Below are positions 35,684-44,699 of a DNA stretch of 53,847 nucleotides, piece after piece. Position numbers and translations under genes: made by a program. The DNA is from Mycobacterium pinniadriaticum. GTDB lineage: Bacteria > Actinomycetota > Actinomycetes > Mycobacteriales > Mycobacteriaceae. The notes under the pieces were generated by a model. That model saw only the letters and a program-made list of their open reading frames with translations, was not told where the DNA came from and did not search any database. Each line of letters starts with the position of its first letter. Within the stretch, counting starts at the first letter, position 1. The DNA lies in the NCBI RefSeq assembly GCF_026242045.1, contig NZ_JAPJDO010000037.1, positions 1 through 53,847 on the forward strand. The letters are read 5' to 3'.

Positions 35684-36447
35684 TCGACGAGATCGACATC
35701 ATCGTTCCGGTCTACAACGAAGGCTCCAATATTGCGGCCGCCTTGGCGGAAGTTTATTCGATGGTGGCTCGCCCGAAGCGGGTGCTGATCGTATATGACT
35801 TCGACGAGGACGACACGGTGCCTGTAGTCCGCGAACTGATGCCTCAATACCCTGGTCTTGAGCTAGTACGCAATAACATTGGGCGAGGCATCATCAACGC
35901 AATCCGAGCGGGCGTCGAGGCGGCGCGTTCTGATGTGGTTATCGTCTCGATGGCGGATTTGTCCGACGACCTTCGGGTTGTTGACGATATGGTCCAGCTG
36001 ATTCGCGACGGAGGCTACGATATCGTTTGCGCGTCGCGGTATATGCGCGGCGGCCGCCACATCGGCGGACCTCTTCTCAAACGAACCATCTCGCGGTTTG
36101 CCGGCTTGTCGCTCTATTGGTTGGGTGGCTTGCCAACGCACGACGCAACCAACGCATTTCGCGCTTATCGACTATCCGTTCTTCGTGACATACCCATCGA
36201 AAGCTCGGGCGGATTCGAGTATTCGCTCGAGATCACAGCCAAAGCTCACGTCGCCGGTCGCCGGGTTACCGAGGTGCCGTCTACATGGCGTGATCGCACA
36301 GCCGGTGAGTCGCGGTTTCAACTCATGGAATGGCTCCCGCATTACTTCAAGTGGTACGTCTATGCCGTCAGTCGGGGTCGAGTTGTACGAACCCCAGACA
36401 GGTCAACTGTCGGTCCATCGTCCGTTGGCGAGCTCGACGCCGACTGA
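35680..36447 (+). CDS. GT2-family glycosyltransferase, polyprenyl-phosphate-sugar synthase-like
   Basis: A 255-residue GT-A glycosyltransferase. IDIIVPVYNEGSNI is the GT2 opening, and VIVSMADLSDD matches the DADLSxx divalent-metal motif of dolichol-phosphate-mannose synthases (first Asp replaced by Met-Ala here). ASRYMRGG and THDATNAFRAY are also shared with DPM1-like enzymes. It lacks the C-terminal membrane domain seen in some relatives. The likely reaction is transfer of a sugar from a nucleotide to polyprenyl phosphate, giving a donor for extracytoplasmic transferases; GtrA (29442) and the polytopic proteins (30102, 44700) would be natural partners. It is last in the coupled unit and converges on the next methyltransferase. 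Confidence 0.88.
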   Translation: MIDEIDIIVPVYNEGSNIAAALAEVYSMVARPKRVLIVYDFDEDDTVPVVRELMPQYPGLELVRNNIGRGIINAIRAGVEAARSDVVIVSMADLSDDLRVVDDMVQLIRDGGYDIVCASRYMRGGRHIGGPLLKRTISRFAGLSLYWLGGLPTHDATNAFRAYRLSVLRDIPIESSGGFEYSLEITAKAHVAGRRVTEVPSTWRDRTAGESRFQLMEWLPHYFKWYVYAVSRGRVVRTPDRSTVGPSSVGELDAD

Positions 36448-36509
36448 CGGCAACGCGCGCATCGCCGCCCGATTCGCGCACCGTGTGGGAGCTCCGGGCC
36501 GCGCCGTGA

Positions 36510-37217
36510 TTACCCCTCGCGTTTTTTGATGAACCGCGCAAGCTTGTTGTCGCATACGAGGTCGAGTCGCGTGGTGTTGGTGCGGATTTCTTCTACCTCG
36601 TGCGGAGCGATGTATGGTGCGCGCGGCCACACACCGAAGACTGGAAATAGGAGCGCCCCATCGCGCGCGGCTGTAGTGAATGCCTTTATCCGCCTTGCTA
36701 AGTCGCTGCCGGACGTTCGATCACCCGGCAGATTACGCTGCATGCCACGAAGCAATCGCACGGTATTCGGTGCTACGTGCATATCCTCGATTATGTATTG
36801 CCCGCCGGGCTTCAGGTGCGGAAAGAGGTATGCCAGGCTGACTTGCTGATGCATTGCTCTGTGACTGCCGTCATCTATGATGACGTCGAACTCGCCACCT
36901 GAGAACTCCACGAAACGTTCGAGGTCCCGTCGGTCGGACTGGTCACCAACGAATGTAACGACTCTGTCGTTGTCAAACCGGTGGCCGTCCACGATGTCGT
37001 AGCCAAAAATCTTGGCGTGCGGGAAGTACTCGTACCAACCCTTCAAGGATGCTCCCGGCATCCGCGGGTCGCAAACCCCGATCTCGAGCACGCGCAGCGG
37101 TTCGTTCCGCAAGGCCTCGAGCCAGCGCTCGTAATATGCGGTGTAGCCATGAGCCTCTCCGGTCGCAGTGCCTTTATCCGAGCGGTTTGTGTCCATGATC
37201 TCACTCAACGTGGGCAC
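36510..37217 (-). CDS. SAM-dependent sugar O-methyltransferase (MycE/ElmMI-like)
   Basis: A 235-residue methyltransferase. The N-terminal SDKGTATGEAHGYTAYYERW, VLEIGVCDPRMPGASLKGW and VIIDDGSHRAMHQQ motifs are those of the family that includes rhamnosyl and mycinosyl O-methyltransferases; the paired Asp in IIDDGSH and the late YIIEDMHV are the metal-binding acidic residues. GTG 37217 is chosen because AGGAGG lies 5 bases upstream; the frame is open to 37271. It faces the GT2 unit convergently and is alone on this strand with the GMC oxidoreductase 270 bp upstream. Probable role: methylation of a rhamnose or related sugar. Confidence 0.85.
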   Translation of the reverse strand: MPTLSEIMDTNRSDKGTATGEAHGYTAYYERWLEALRNEPLRVLEIGVCDPRMPGASLKGWYEYFPHAKIFGYDIVDGHRFDNDRVVTFVGDQSDRRDLERFVEFSGGEFDVIIDDGSHRAMHQQVSLAYLFPHLKPGGQYIIEDMHVAPNTVRLLRGMQRNLPGDRTSGSDLARRIKAFTTAARDGALLFPVFGVWPRAPYIAPHEVEEIRTNTTRLDLVCDNKLARFIKKREG

Positions 37218-37222
37218 TGAAA

Positions 37223-37228
37223 CCTCCT
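37223..37228 (-). promoter_or_regulatory. Strong ribosome binding site AGGAGG
   Basis: A perfect AGGAGG on the minus strand, 5 bases before GTG 37217. It decides the start of the methyltransferase against the longer opening from 37271. Confidence 0.8.
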
Positions 37229-37487
37229 CTGCGTTGCACGCGTTAACAGTCAACCGTTTGGTGTTGATCATTGACCTCTGCGTTAGTTTCGATGATTTCG
37301 TCGCCCACTGTGGGCCTTTCGGGCAATTCGTGCAAGATGGCCTGGCAAAGGTCCCGTTCAGCAGGATCGACCTGAGGATTCCGAAGGAGTCCGTGGACGT
37401 GACGGCAGTCTCGGGGAAGGACGTCTCGACTCCTAGCCTCGAGCCCCGGGTGAGTTCACAGGAAATCCGCGGTGAGAAATCGGGGTG

Positions 37488-39146
37488 TCAGTTAGCAAAG
37501 TGAGCCTGATTGACGTGCGCGGCCACACGCAAGGCGTTCGCCGCAACCGTCAGGCTGGGATTCAATCCAGCGCTGGATGGAAAGAACGAGGTATCGACTA
37601 CGTACAGGTTGTCGACTTCATGTGCGCGGTTGTGCGCATCCAGCACGCTGGTGGCTGGATCAATGCCGAATCGGCATGTCCCACAGACGTGGCCAGTGTT
37701 CGAATTGTCCTTACCGCTACCCAGGGGGAGCGTACGAAACGGCTTCAAGACCTCCTTGAAGTGGCCCAGGAATGCAGTGCGGCGTTCGATCTCACTGGCA
37801 TGCAAGCGGTATTGAAGTCGCATCCGTTGGCGGCCATCCGCGCTTGGGCGGTTGGAAAGTAGCACGCGGTTGTCCAGGTAGGGCAGGTCTTCTGTCATCG
37901 CAGCTAGGATCAGGCCGCCGGTGAAGAACCTCTCATAGATCCGTCGAACCACCGGGCTTATTAGACGAAGTGCCTTCGCTCGCGGACCGGGGCGGTTGAG
38001 CAGCCACTCCATAGGCGGTATCGCACCGAATGACTGCACGGTTCCGTACTTTTGGCCCTCGTAGAAGTAGAAATCGTTGAGTCCTATCTGTTTGTTGGCG
38101 GCGGTGATCCTGGAGTCGGACTGTGGCCAGATTTCGATCGGATCGAGTAGATGCCTCATCAGGTTGCGCCCCACCATGTCTGAGCCGTTCGCGAGTCCGC
38201 GAGGCCAATCTCCCGATCGGGAATTGAGCAGCAGCACAGGGGTCGCCAGCGCGCCGGCGGCCAGCACGACCACCTTGGCTTTCAGCGTCAGTCGGCCGGA
38301 CTCGTGCTCACAGATCACTCGTCGAACACCGGCGCGGTCGGCTTCCAGGCCGACAACTCGGCACTGCGCCAGCAGATGCGCGCCGTGGTCGGTGAGGGCG
38401 GGCAGCACGCAGTTGCGCGCGGCGTCGTTTTTGCAGGGCTGCGGGCACAGATAGGTCTGGCACGTGGCACATCCGGCGGTGTAGTCACACGCCATCGGCA
38501 AGTGATAAGGATGCAATCCGCGACCGATCAGATAATCGACGAGCGGCTGGTTATCGGCCGAGAATGGCGGCGCCGCAGGCAGATTGACGTCCGCCGCCTC
38601 AGGCCTCAGGGGGTCGGGCTGGCCGCGGACCCCCAACAGCGTCTCGGCCTCGGCATACCATGGCGCCATCTGCTCGTAGGTGACCGGCCAGGCCTCCGGC
38701 ACGGTGGAATCCCCGGGATCGGCGAAATTTTGTCGGGGCGTGAAATCCCGAGGAAAGAAGCGTTCGCAGACCATGCCGTAGAGGGCGGAGGATCCGCCCG
38801 TTCCGCTGCCGATGAACGGCACGAAGTGCTTGGCGAAGCGTCCACTGATGTCTTCGACCTCGTCGGTTGAGCGGCCACCGCGAGCCAGCGCGTCGTAGTA
38901 GGCCGCCGTTGAACGAGTCAGCGTCGGTTCGGCCAACTCTGGCATCGCGGACCGGATCGTTCCGGGTGTCCCAGGCAGTGTCGAGCGTCCCTTTTCGACG
39001 AACAGCACTCGGCGGCCCGCCCGGGCAAGCCGATAGCCCAGCATTCCGCCGCCCATGCCAGTGCCCACGACGATCACGTCCCACTCGATGCGTTCCGTCT
39101 CGCGCGCGCTCGATGCGCCGTCCGCCAAAATCTGGCTCCTCAGCAT
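37488..39146 (-). CDS. GMC-family FAD-dependent oxidoreductase with Cys-rich insert
   Basis: A 552-residue flavoprotein. VIVVGTGMGGGMLGYRLARAG binds FAD (near residue 27), GTGGSSALYGMV is the second GMC signature region, and the C terminus has GHVCGTCRFG and SAGLNPSLTVAANA, carrying the His and Asn of the GMC active site. The middle contains ACDYTAGCATCQTYLCPQPC, five Cys in 20 residues plus one more soon after, a feature seen in only part of the family. GMC enzymes oxidise alcohols such as sugars and sterols. The start is uncertain: ATG 39146 is chosen, ATG 39209 is also in frame; neither has a clear ribosome site. It is divergent from a glycosyltransferase. It may oxidise a sugar or lipid hydroxyl of the product. 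Confidence 0.86.
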   Translation of the reverse strand: MLRSQILADGASSARETERIEWDVIVVGTGMGGGMLGYRLARAGRRVLFVEKGRSTLPGTPGTIRSAMPELAEPTLTRSTAAYYDALARGGRSTDEVEDISGRFAKHFVPFIGSGTGGSSALYGMVCERFFPRDFTPRQNFADPGDSTVPEAWPVTYEQMAPWYAEAETLLGVRGQPDPLRPEAADVNLPAAPPFSADNQPLVDYLIGRGLHPYHLPMACDYTAGCATCQTYLCPQPCKNDAARNCVLPALTDHGAHLLAQCRVVGLEADRAGVRRVICEHESGRLTLKAKVVVLAAGALATPVLLLNSRSGDWPRGLANGSDMVGRNLMRHLLDPIEIWPQSDSRITAANKQIGLNDFYFYEGQKYGTVQSFGAIPPMEWLLNRPGPRAKALRLISPVVRRIYERFFTGGLILAAMTEDLPYLDNRVLLSNRPSADGRQRMRLQYRLHASEIERRTAFLGHFKEVLKPFRTLPLGSGKDNSNTGHVCGTCRFGIDPATSVLDAHNRAHEVDNLYVVDTSFFPSSAGLNPSLTVAANALRVAAHVNQAHFAN

Positions 39147-39299
39147 GATGGTCCAAAAAGGGCCTGGTCTGGGCGATTCGGGATCGTACCAACGATAAGC
39201 CGGCGTCATGGTCGAATGCTGAGTCGGTCGGCGGAAAACTGGTAATAATTACCGTTGCTCCTGCCTTTCCGCAGGATGACTGAAAGGCCAGAACCGGCG

Positions 39300-40568
39300 A
39301 TGAAACTTGTGCTGTCCAGCTACGGCGGTCGCGGCGATATCGAGCCCGCCGTGGTAGTTGGCCGTGAGTTGTCCCGCAGAGGTCATGACGTACTCATGGC
39401 CGTTCCGCCCAACCTGGTCGGCTTCACCGAAGCGGCGGGGCTCCCGGCGATTGCCCACGGGTTGGACTCGAAGGACATCCTGGAGTTGCAGTGGAAGTAC
39501 TTCACCTGTTATGCCCGCACGCCCTGGAAGCTCAAAGTGCTCAACAAGATGGCCGGCGAAACCGCGCAATTCGCGGAAGCGTGCTGGACCGACATGACCA
39601 GGACACTGGCATCGGTGGCCGAGGGGACCGACCTGCTGCTCACCGGGTTGATTTTCGAACAGCCGGCTGCCAATGTCGCCGAGGCATACGACATTCCGTT
39701 GGTAACCCTGCATTACTTTCCCTGCCGGGTGCACGGCCAGCTCCTGCCGTTGCTTCCGGCGCCGCTAAGCCGTGTGGCGATGACCATCAACGAATGGACG
39801 GCGTGGCGAGGAACCCGCAAGGGCGAGGACGTACAGCGCCGCGAACTGGGCCTGCCCAAGGCCACCAGTCCCGCACCACACCGCATCGCCGAACGAGGAT
39901 CGTTGGAGATCCAAGCCTACGACGAGCTGGTCTTTCCGGGACTGGCGGCGGAGTGGTCGAAATGGGACGGCAGCCGACCGTTTGTCGGGGCGCTGGCGAT
40001 GGCGTCGCCGACGGATTCTGATGAGGATATCTTGTCGTGGATTGCGGATGGAACGCCGCCGATCTTCTTCGGGTTCGGCAGCGTGCCGATCGGATCGCCG
40101 CCGGACACGATCGCCATGATCGCCGCGGCGTGTGCGCAGCTGGGGCAGCGCGCGATCGTCGGCGCCGGCGGGACCGATTACGGCAACGCGCCGCAGTTCG
40201 ACCATGTGAAGGTGGTCGGCCAGGTGAACTACGCGACGATCTTCCCATCGTGCCGCGCGGTCGTGCATCACGGCGGCTCGGGCACCCTGGCCGCGTGCCT
40301 GCGGGCGGGTGTGCCCCAACTGGTTCTCTGGACCCTGCCTGACCAGCCGTTTTTCGCGGCTCAACTGAAACGCCTCAAGGTCGGGGCTGGACGGCGCTTC
40401 TCGACCACTACCGAGAAGTCACTGGTCAAGAGCCTGCGCCAGATTCTTGCCCGGGAGTACGCGACGCGGGCCCGTGATATCGCCCCGCAGATGACGAAAC
40501 GGACTGACAGCATCGCTGCAGCGGCCGATCGTGTGGAAGCATTTGCTCGGCTGAAGTGCCGTACCTGA
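39300..40568 (+). CDS. GPL-type glycosyltransferase (GT1 family), copy 3
   Basis: A 422-residue GT-B glycosyltransferase. It begins MKLVLSSYGGRGDIEPA, matching the conserved start of the other copies, and carries VVHHGGSGTLAACLRAGVP as donor motif. In the donor loop it reads TLAACLR where the others have T[ST][AN]AGLR, so the sugar specificity may differ. An in-frame opening upstream to 39255 is not conserved. It heads a plus-strand run with the dehydrogenase and SDR genes, 133 bp apart. Confidence 0.92.
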   Translation: MKLVLSSYGGRGDIEPAVVVGRELSRRGHDVLMAVPPNLVGFTEAAGLPAIAHGLDSKDILELQWKYFTCYARTPWKLKVLNKMAGETAQFAEACWTDMTRTLASVAEGTDLLLTGLIFEQPAANVAEAYDIPLVTLHYFPCRVHGQLLPLLPAPLSRVAMTINEWTAWRGTRKGEDVQRRELGLPKATSPAPHRIAERGSLEIQAYDELVFPGLAAEWSKWDGSRPFVGALAMASPTDSDEDILSWIADGTPPIFFGFGSVPIGSPPDTIAMIAAACAQLGQRAIVGAGGTDYGNAPQFDHVKVVGQVNYATIFPSCRAVVHHGGSGTLAACLRAGVPQLVLWTLPDQPFFAAQLKRLKVGAGRRFSTTTEKSLVKSLRQILAREYATRARDIAPQMTKRTDSIAAAADRVEAFARLKCRT

Positions 40569-40701
40569 TCACTTTTATCGGCCAGCCGAATTTCGGGTCG
40601 ACGGCGTCAATATTCGATTAGGCTGCCCAGCGACCAGCCCGATCGTGGGGCCCGGTTCAGTCGAGGACGCGCATGGGGAGTTGAGGGAGCTAGGAACGGC
40701 A

Positions 40702-42084
40702 ATGGCGAGAGGCGCGTTCGGACAAAGCGACGCTGAGATCGACCTCCTGGTCCGTGGCATGCGGTCGGGGATCGCGGTTGTGGGCTTCGGCTACATCGGC
40801 ACGGTGATCGGTGCCGTTCTGGCTGACCGCGGCTGGCCCGTGACGGGTATCGACGTACGACCGAACGTCGTCGACGAGATCAACCAGGGCAGGACGACGG
40901 TGCCCGAGCCGGGACTTGGCGAGATCGTCGCCAACAGCGTGCAGATCGGACGGCTGCGCGCCACGTCGGATTTCAGCGTCATCGCCGACCACGACTTCAT
41001 CATCGTCACGGTAGGCACTCCGCTCGGTCCGGACTACGAGCCCATCGTCGACGACATCAAGGCCGCTGCGCGGGCGGTCGGCGAGCACCTGCGTGCCGGG
41101 CACCTCGTCATCCTGAAGAGCACGGTGCCGCCCGATACCACCGAAACTCTGGTCCGGCCGATCCTGGAGGAGGTCTCCGGCCTGCGAGCGGGAGTCGACT
41201 TCGGGTTGGCGTTCTGCCCCGAGCGTCTTGCCGAAGGTCAAGCCATCCGGGAGCTCACCTCCATCCCCGTCGTGGTCGGCGCGGTGGATGAGCGCAGCGC
41301 GCGTAGCTGCGCCACGCTCTGGCGCCACGCCCTCGGGCTGGAATCCATCATCGTCGAGGACCCCCGGACAGCCGAGATGGTCAAGCTCGCCGACAACCTC
41401 TGGATCGACCTCAACATCGCCATGGCCAACGAACTGGCCAAGGTCTGCGACCGCCTCGACATGGACGTCCTCCAGGTCATCGCCGCGGCGAACTCGATGC
41501 CGAAGGGCACCCACAACGTCAACATCCTGATGCCCAGCATGGGCGTCGGTGGCTACTGCCTGACGAAGGATCCGTGGTTCGTCAACCACCTGGGTGAGAA
41601 CCTGGGGCTGGATCTCCACGTGCCCAAGACCTCCAGGACCGTCAACGACACAATGCCCGGCTACACCTATGGGCTGCTCACCCAGCTCCTAGCCGATCAG
41701 GGCAAGACGATCGAGAACAGCAAGATCGCCGTGCTGGGTATCGCGTTCAAGAACAACACCGGTGACTGCCGGCTGACACCCACTAAGTACGTCGTCGCCC
41801 TGCTCGAAGAGTCGGGTTGCCAGCTTTCCGTCCATGACCCGTGGGTGCCGGACGAGGAGGCTCACACGGTGACGAAAGTTCCTTTGAGCCCGGATATCGA
41901 ATCCGCGGTCAAGGATGCCGATGCCCTGGTCGTCCTTGCGGGACACCGGGAATTCCACCAGATTCCCCTGGTCCGGCTCGCGGATCTCGCGGCAGAGCGC
42001 TGCGTGTTCCTCGATGGACGCAACAGCTTCGACCCGGCGGCTGCACGGGCGGCCGGCTTTGTCTACAAGGGGATCGGCCGATAG
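40702..42084 (+). CDS. Nucleotide-sugar 6-dehydrogenase (UDP-Glc/UDP-ManNAc dehydrogenase family), copy 2
   Basis: A 460-residue dehydrogenase that makes a UDP-uronic acid from a UDP-hexose or UDP-HexNAc. VVGFGYIGTVIGAVLA binds NAD, then VTVGTPLG, LKSTVPPDTTE, FCPERLAEGQA, VKLADNLWIDLNIAMANE (Lys segment) and Cys286 in GVGGYCLTKDP, the catalytic thiol. The C-terminal domain includes LGIAFKNNTGDCRLTPT. The chosen ATG has AGGA 6 bases upstream; the frame is open to 40645. It is only distantly similar to the copy at 32767, so it is not a recent duplicate. The SDR gene follows after 48 bp. It is probably cytoplasmic and supplies a uronic acid or, with the SDR, a derivative. Confidence 0.92.
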   Translation: MARGAFGQSDAEIDLLVRGMRSGIAVVGFGYIGTVIGAVLADRGWPVTGIDVRPNVVDEINQGRTTVPEPGLGEIVANSVQIGRLRATSDFSVIADHDFIIVTVGTPLGPDYEPIVDDIKAAARAVGEHLRAGHLVILKSTVPPDTTETLVRPILEEVSGLRAGVDFGLAFCPERLAEGQAIRELTSIPVVVGAVDERSARSCATLWRHALGLESIIVEDPRTAEMVKLADNLWIDLNIAMANELAKVCDRLDMDVLQVIAAANSMPKGTHNVNILMPSMGVGGYCLTKDPWFVNHLGENLGLDLHVPKTSRTVNDTMPGYTYGLLTQLLADQGKTIENSKIAVLGIAFKNNTGDCRLTPTKYVVALLEESGCQLSVHDPWVPDEEAHTVTKVPLSPDIESAVKDADALVVLAGHREFHQIPLVRLADLAAERCVFLDGRNSFDPAAARAAGFVYKGIGR

Positions 42085-42132
42085 TCGGCCGACAGGTACT
42101 CGTAAACCCACCTGCACAACGAAAGAGCAACT

Positions 42133-43128
42133 ATGTCCAACGTCGTCGTGACGGGCGGCTACGGCTTCATCGGATCGCACTTGGTGACCGCGCTGCTGGA
42201 ACGCGGCGACAGCGTCACCATTTTCGACTTCGCGAAGAACACCCGTGACAGCAGCATCGACTTTGACCGGCACCCCAATTTCCGGTTCGTGCAAGGCGAT
42301 GTCACCGACCTGGCGGCGCTAGAGAAGGCGTTGACCCCCGACGTCGACACGGTGTTTCATCTGGCCGCGGTCGTCGGTGTCAAGAACTACATGAATGACC
42401 CGCTTCAGGTTCTCGACGTCAACGTCATCGGCACCCGCAACGTGCTGGAACTGAGTCACCGCAACGGCATACGTGTGGTGTTTGCCAGCACATCGGAGGT
42501 GTTCGGCAAGAATCCCAACCCGCCGTTCGCCGAGGATGACGATCGCGTGCTCGGTTCGACGAAGACCGCACGCTGGAGCTACAGCACCAGCAAGGGCATG
42601 GCTGAGCACCTGGTCTTCGCCATGCATGCCGCCTATGGTTTGCCGGTGACGGTCGTTCGGTACTTCAATGTGTATGGGCCGCGGCAGAATCCGATCTTCG
42701 TGGTATCGCAGACCGTGCACCGGATCCTCAACGGCCGGCAGCCCTTGCTCTACGATTCGGGTGATCAGACCCGCTGTTTCACCTACGTCGATGACGCGGT
42801 CGCCGGCACCTTGCTCGCCGCAGACAGTGATGCGGCGATCGGTGAAGCGTTCAACGTCGGAAGCATGACCGAGACGACCATGCGTGATGCCGTGGAACTG
42901 GCGATCAAGATCGCCAGTGTCGACGGGGTGTCCAGCCCCGAAGGTGTCGATACCGCAGCGCGTTTCGGTGGTCGCTACGAGGACATTCCCCGTCGTATCC
43001 CGGATTCGACCAAGGCGCAGCGGGAGCTGGGCTGGCGCTTGGAGGTCGACGTCGAGGAAGGAATTCGCCGCACGATCGAGTGGGCGCGGGCCAATCCGTG
43101 GTACCTCAAAGAATTTGCTGTGAGTTAA
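42133..43128 (+). CDS. Extended SDR, UDP-sugar epimerase or UDP-glucuronate decarboxylase-like
   Basis: A 331-residue extended SDR. VVTGGYGFIGSHL binds NAD; FASTSEVFGK and WSYSTSKGMAEH supply Ser/Thr, Tyr and Lys, and VRYFNVYGPRQN and CFTYVDDAV are acceptor-site segments. STSEV followed by RWSYSTSK resembles the decarboxylase half of ArnA and UDP-xylose synthases, where the Glu after STS is important; PRRIPDSTKA near the end is also of that style. With the preceding UDP-sugar dehydrogenase this could give a UDP-pentose, but a 4-epimerase is equally possible on sequence. The ATG at 42133 follows AACGAAAGAGC. A glycosyltransferase comes 162 bp later. Confidence 0.88.
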   Translation: MSNVVVTGGYGFIGSHLVTALLERGDSVTIFDFAKNTRDSSIDFDRHPNFRFVQGDVTDLAALEKALTPDVDTVFHLAAVVGVKNYMNDPLQVLDVNVIGTRNVLELSHRNGIRVVFASTSEVFGKNPNPPFAEDDDRVLGSTKTARWSYSTSKGMAEHLVFAMHAAYGLPVTVVRYFNVYGPRQNPIFVVSQTVHRILNGRQPLLYDSGDQTRCFTYVDDAVAGTLLAADSDAAIGEAFNVGSMTETTMRDAVELAIKIASVDGVSSPEGVDTAARFGGRYEDIPRRIPDSTKAQRELGWRLEVDVEEGIRRTIEWARANPWYLKEFAVS

Positions 43129-43290
43129 CCTTGTGGCTTATCCGCGAAGGGGGCGATGGGTAGGATTTATTGACGTTCTTGTCAATGTTTGAGGTCCTAG
43201 GCGCAGCATTTGTGGGGGAGGTGCGAGGGTAGGGATTCTTGAGGCGGGGACCTGAAGCCCACATCGAAATCAGAAGGCCGGGGACCACGA

Positions 43291-44568
43291 ATGAAATTCG
43301 TGTTAGCAAACTGGGGAACCAGGGGCGAGGTCGAGCCATTCGCGGCGATCGGTCGAGAGTTGGTGCACCGCGGACATGATGTATGCATGGTTGTCGCACC
43401 GGAAATGGTGAATTTCGCCGCGTCCGCGGGCCCCGAGGCGGTCGGCTACGGACCGACGTTGGAAGCCCTCGATAACCCGCATCACGAATTCTGGGCAACG
43501 TTTTTCAGTAAACCTTGGAAGATCCAGGAGTTGCACAGGTTGTTACGCGAGGTTGCCGAGCCCCTAACTCGGTGTCGGGGAGAGGCTGGGCAAATACTCT
43601 TGTCGCGAGCTGAGCGGGCCGACCTGCTCCTGACCGGGATGAATTACGAGGACGTTGCCGCCAACGTGGCTGAGTCTTGCGGAACCGCGTTAGCCACGCT
43701 CCAGATTATCCCGCTGCGGGCCAACGGCTATCTGATGCCGTTCTTGCCGGCGCTGGTGGGCCGCTCTGCGTTGACCGCGTTGGAGTGGCTGACTTGGCGC
43801 GCGAAGAAGGCCGAGGAAGATGGCGAGCGCGGTGCTTTAGGTTTGCCGAAGTGCGAGGGCCATTGGTCGCGACGAATCGCGACCTCTGGGGCGATGGAGA
43901 TCCAAGCCTACGACGCCGTGTGCTACCCCGGGTTGGCTGATGAATGGGCGAAGTGGAATGACCAGTCGATCCCGCGACGACCATTTGTCGGTGCGCTGAC
44001 GATGCAGTTGCCGGCGGCCGACGACGCGGAGATTGCGTCGTGGATTGCCGCGGGAACTCCGCCGATCTTCTTCAGTTTCGGCAGCATGCCGGTTGATTCC
44101 GCGGCCGACACCATCGCCATGATCGCTGGAGCTTGCGCCCTACTGGGTGAGCGCGCATTAGTTGGCGCAGGTTGGAGCGACTACAGCGACGCCCAGTATT
44201 ACGACCATGTCAAGATCGTCGGCGCGGTGAACTATGCGGAGATCCTTCCCTCCTGTAGGGCTGTCGTGCACCATGGGGGTGCGGGCACAACCAACGCTGG
44301 ATTGCGGGCGGGACGCCCAACGCTGATCCTATGGATGTTGCCCGACCAGGGTTGCTGGGGATACCAGCTCAAGAAACTGAAGGTAGGGACCGGCCGGCGC
44401 TTTGTGGGCACCACCGAGAAGACGTTGGTTGCGGATCTGCGCACAATCCTCGCCCCGGACTACCTCGACCGCGCCCAGCAACTCGCGGCCAGGATGATCA
44501 AACCTGCAGACAGCGTTGCTACCGCTGCGAACCTCCTAGAGAAGTTCGCTCTATCCCGCCAGAGCTGA
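43291..44568 (+). CDS. GPL-type glycosyltransferase (GT1 family), copy 4
   Basis: A 425-residue GT-B glycosyltransferase, a close paralogue of the copy at 46486. Both begin MKFVLANWGTRGEVEPFAAI, against MK[IL]VL.[AS].YG.RGD[VI]EP in the other three, and share SFGSMPVDSAADTIAMIAGA and HHGG[AS]GTTNAGLRAGRP. Copies 4 and 5 thus form a subfamily, with Asn-Ala and Arg-Pro in the donor loop in place of Ala-Ala and Val-Pro. The start at 43291 is fixed by this alignment. It converges with a membrane protein gene. Confidence 0.92.
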   Translation: MKFVLANWGTRGEVEPFAAIGRELVHRGHDVCMVVAPEMVNFAASAGPEAVGYGPTLEALDNPHHEFWATFFSKPWKIQELHRLLREVAEPLTRCRGEAGQILLSRAERADLLLTGMNYEDVAANVAESCGTALATLQIIPLRANGYLMPFLPALVGRSALTALEWLTWRAKKAEEDGERGALGLPKCEGHWSRRIATSGAMEIQAYDAVCYPGLADEWAKWNDQSIPRRPFVGALTMQLPAADDAEIASWIAAGTPPIFFSFGSMPVDSAADTIAMIAGACALLGERALVGAGWSDYSDAQYYDHVKIVGAVNYAEILPSCRAVVHHGGAGTTNAGLRAGRPTLILWMLPDQGCWGYQLKKLKVGTGRRFVGTTEKTLVADLRTILAPDYLDRAQQLAARMIKPADSVATAANLLEKFALSRQS

Positions 44569-44699
44569 TGACGACCTGTCGTTCTCCGGAATCCGCCAAT
44601 GATTGCTGAGCAGGGCTGTGCCACTCCGCGGGTGCAACGGTCGTCGATGGTCGGGCCGGACAGAACTACCCCATCGGCACGGCTGACAGCAACGACGAC

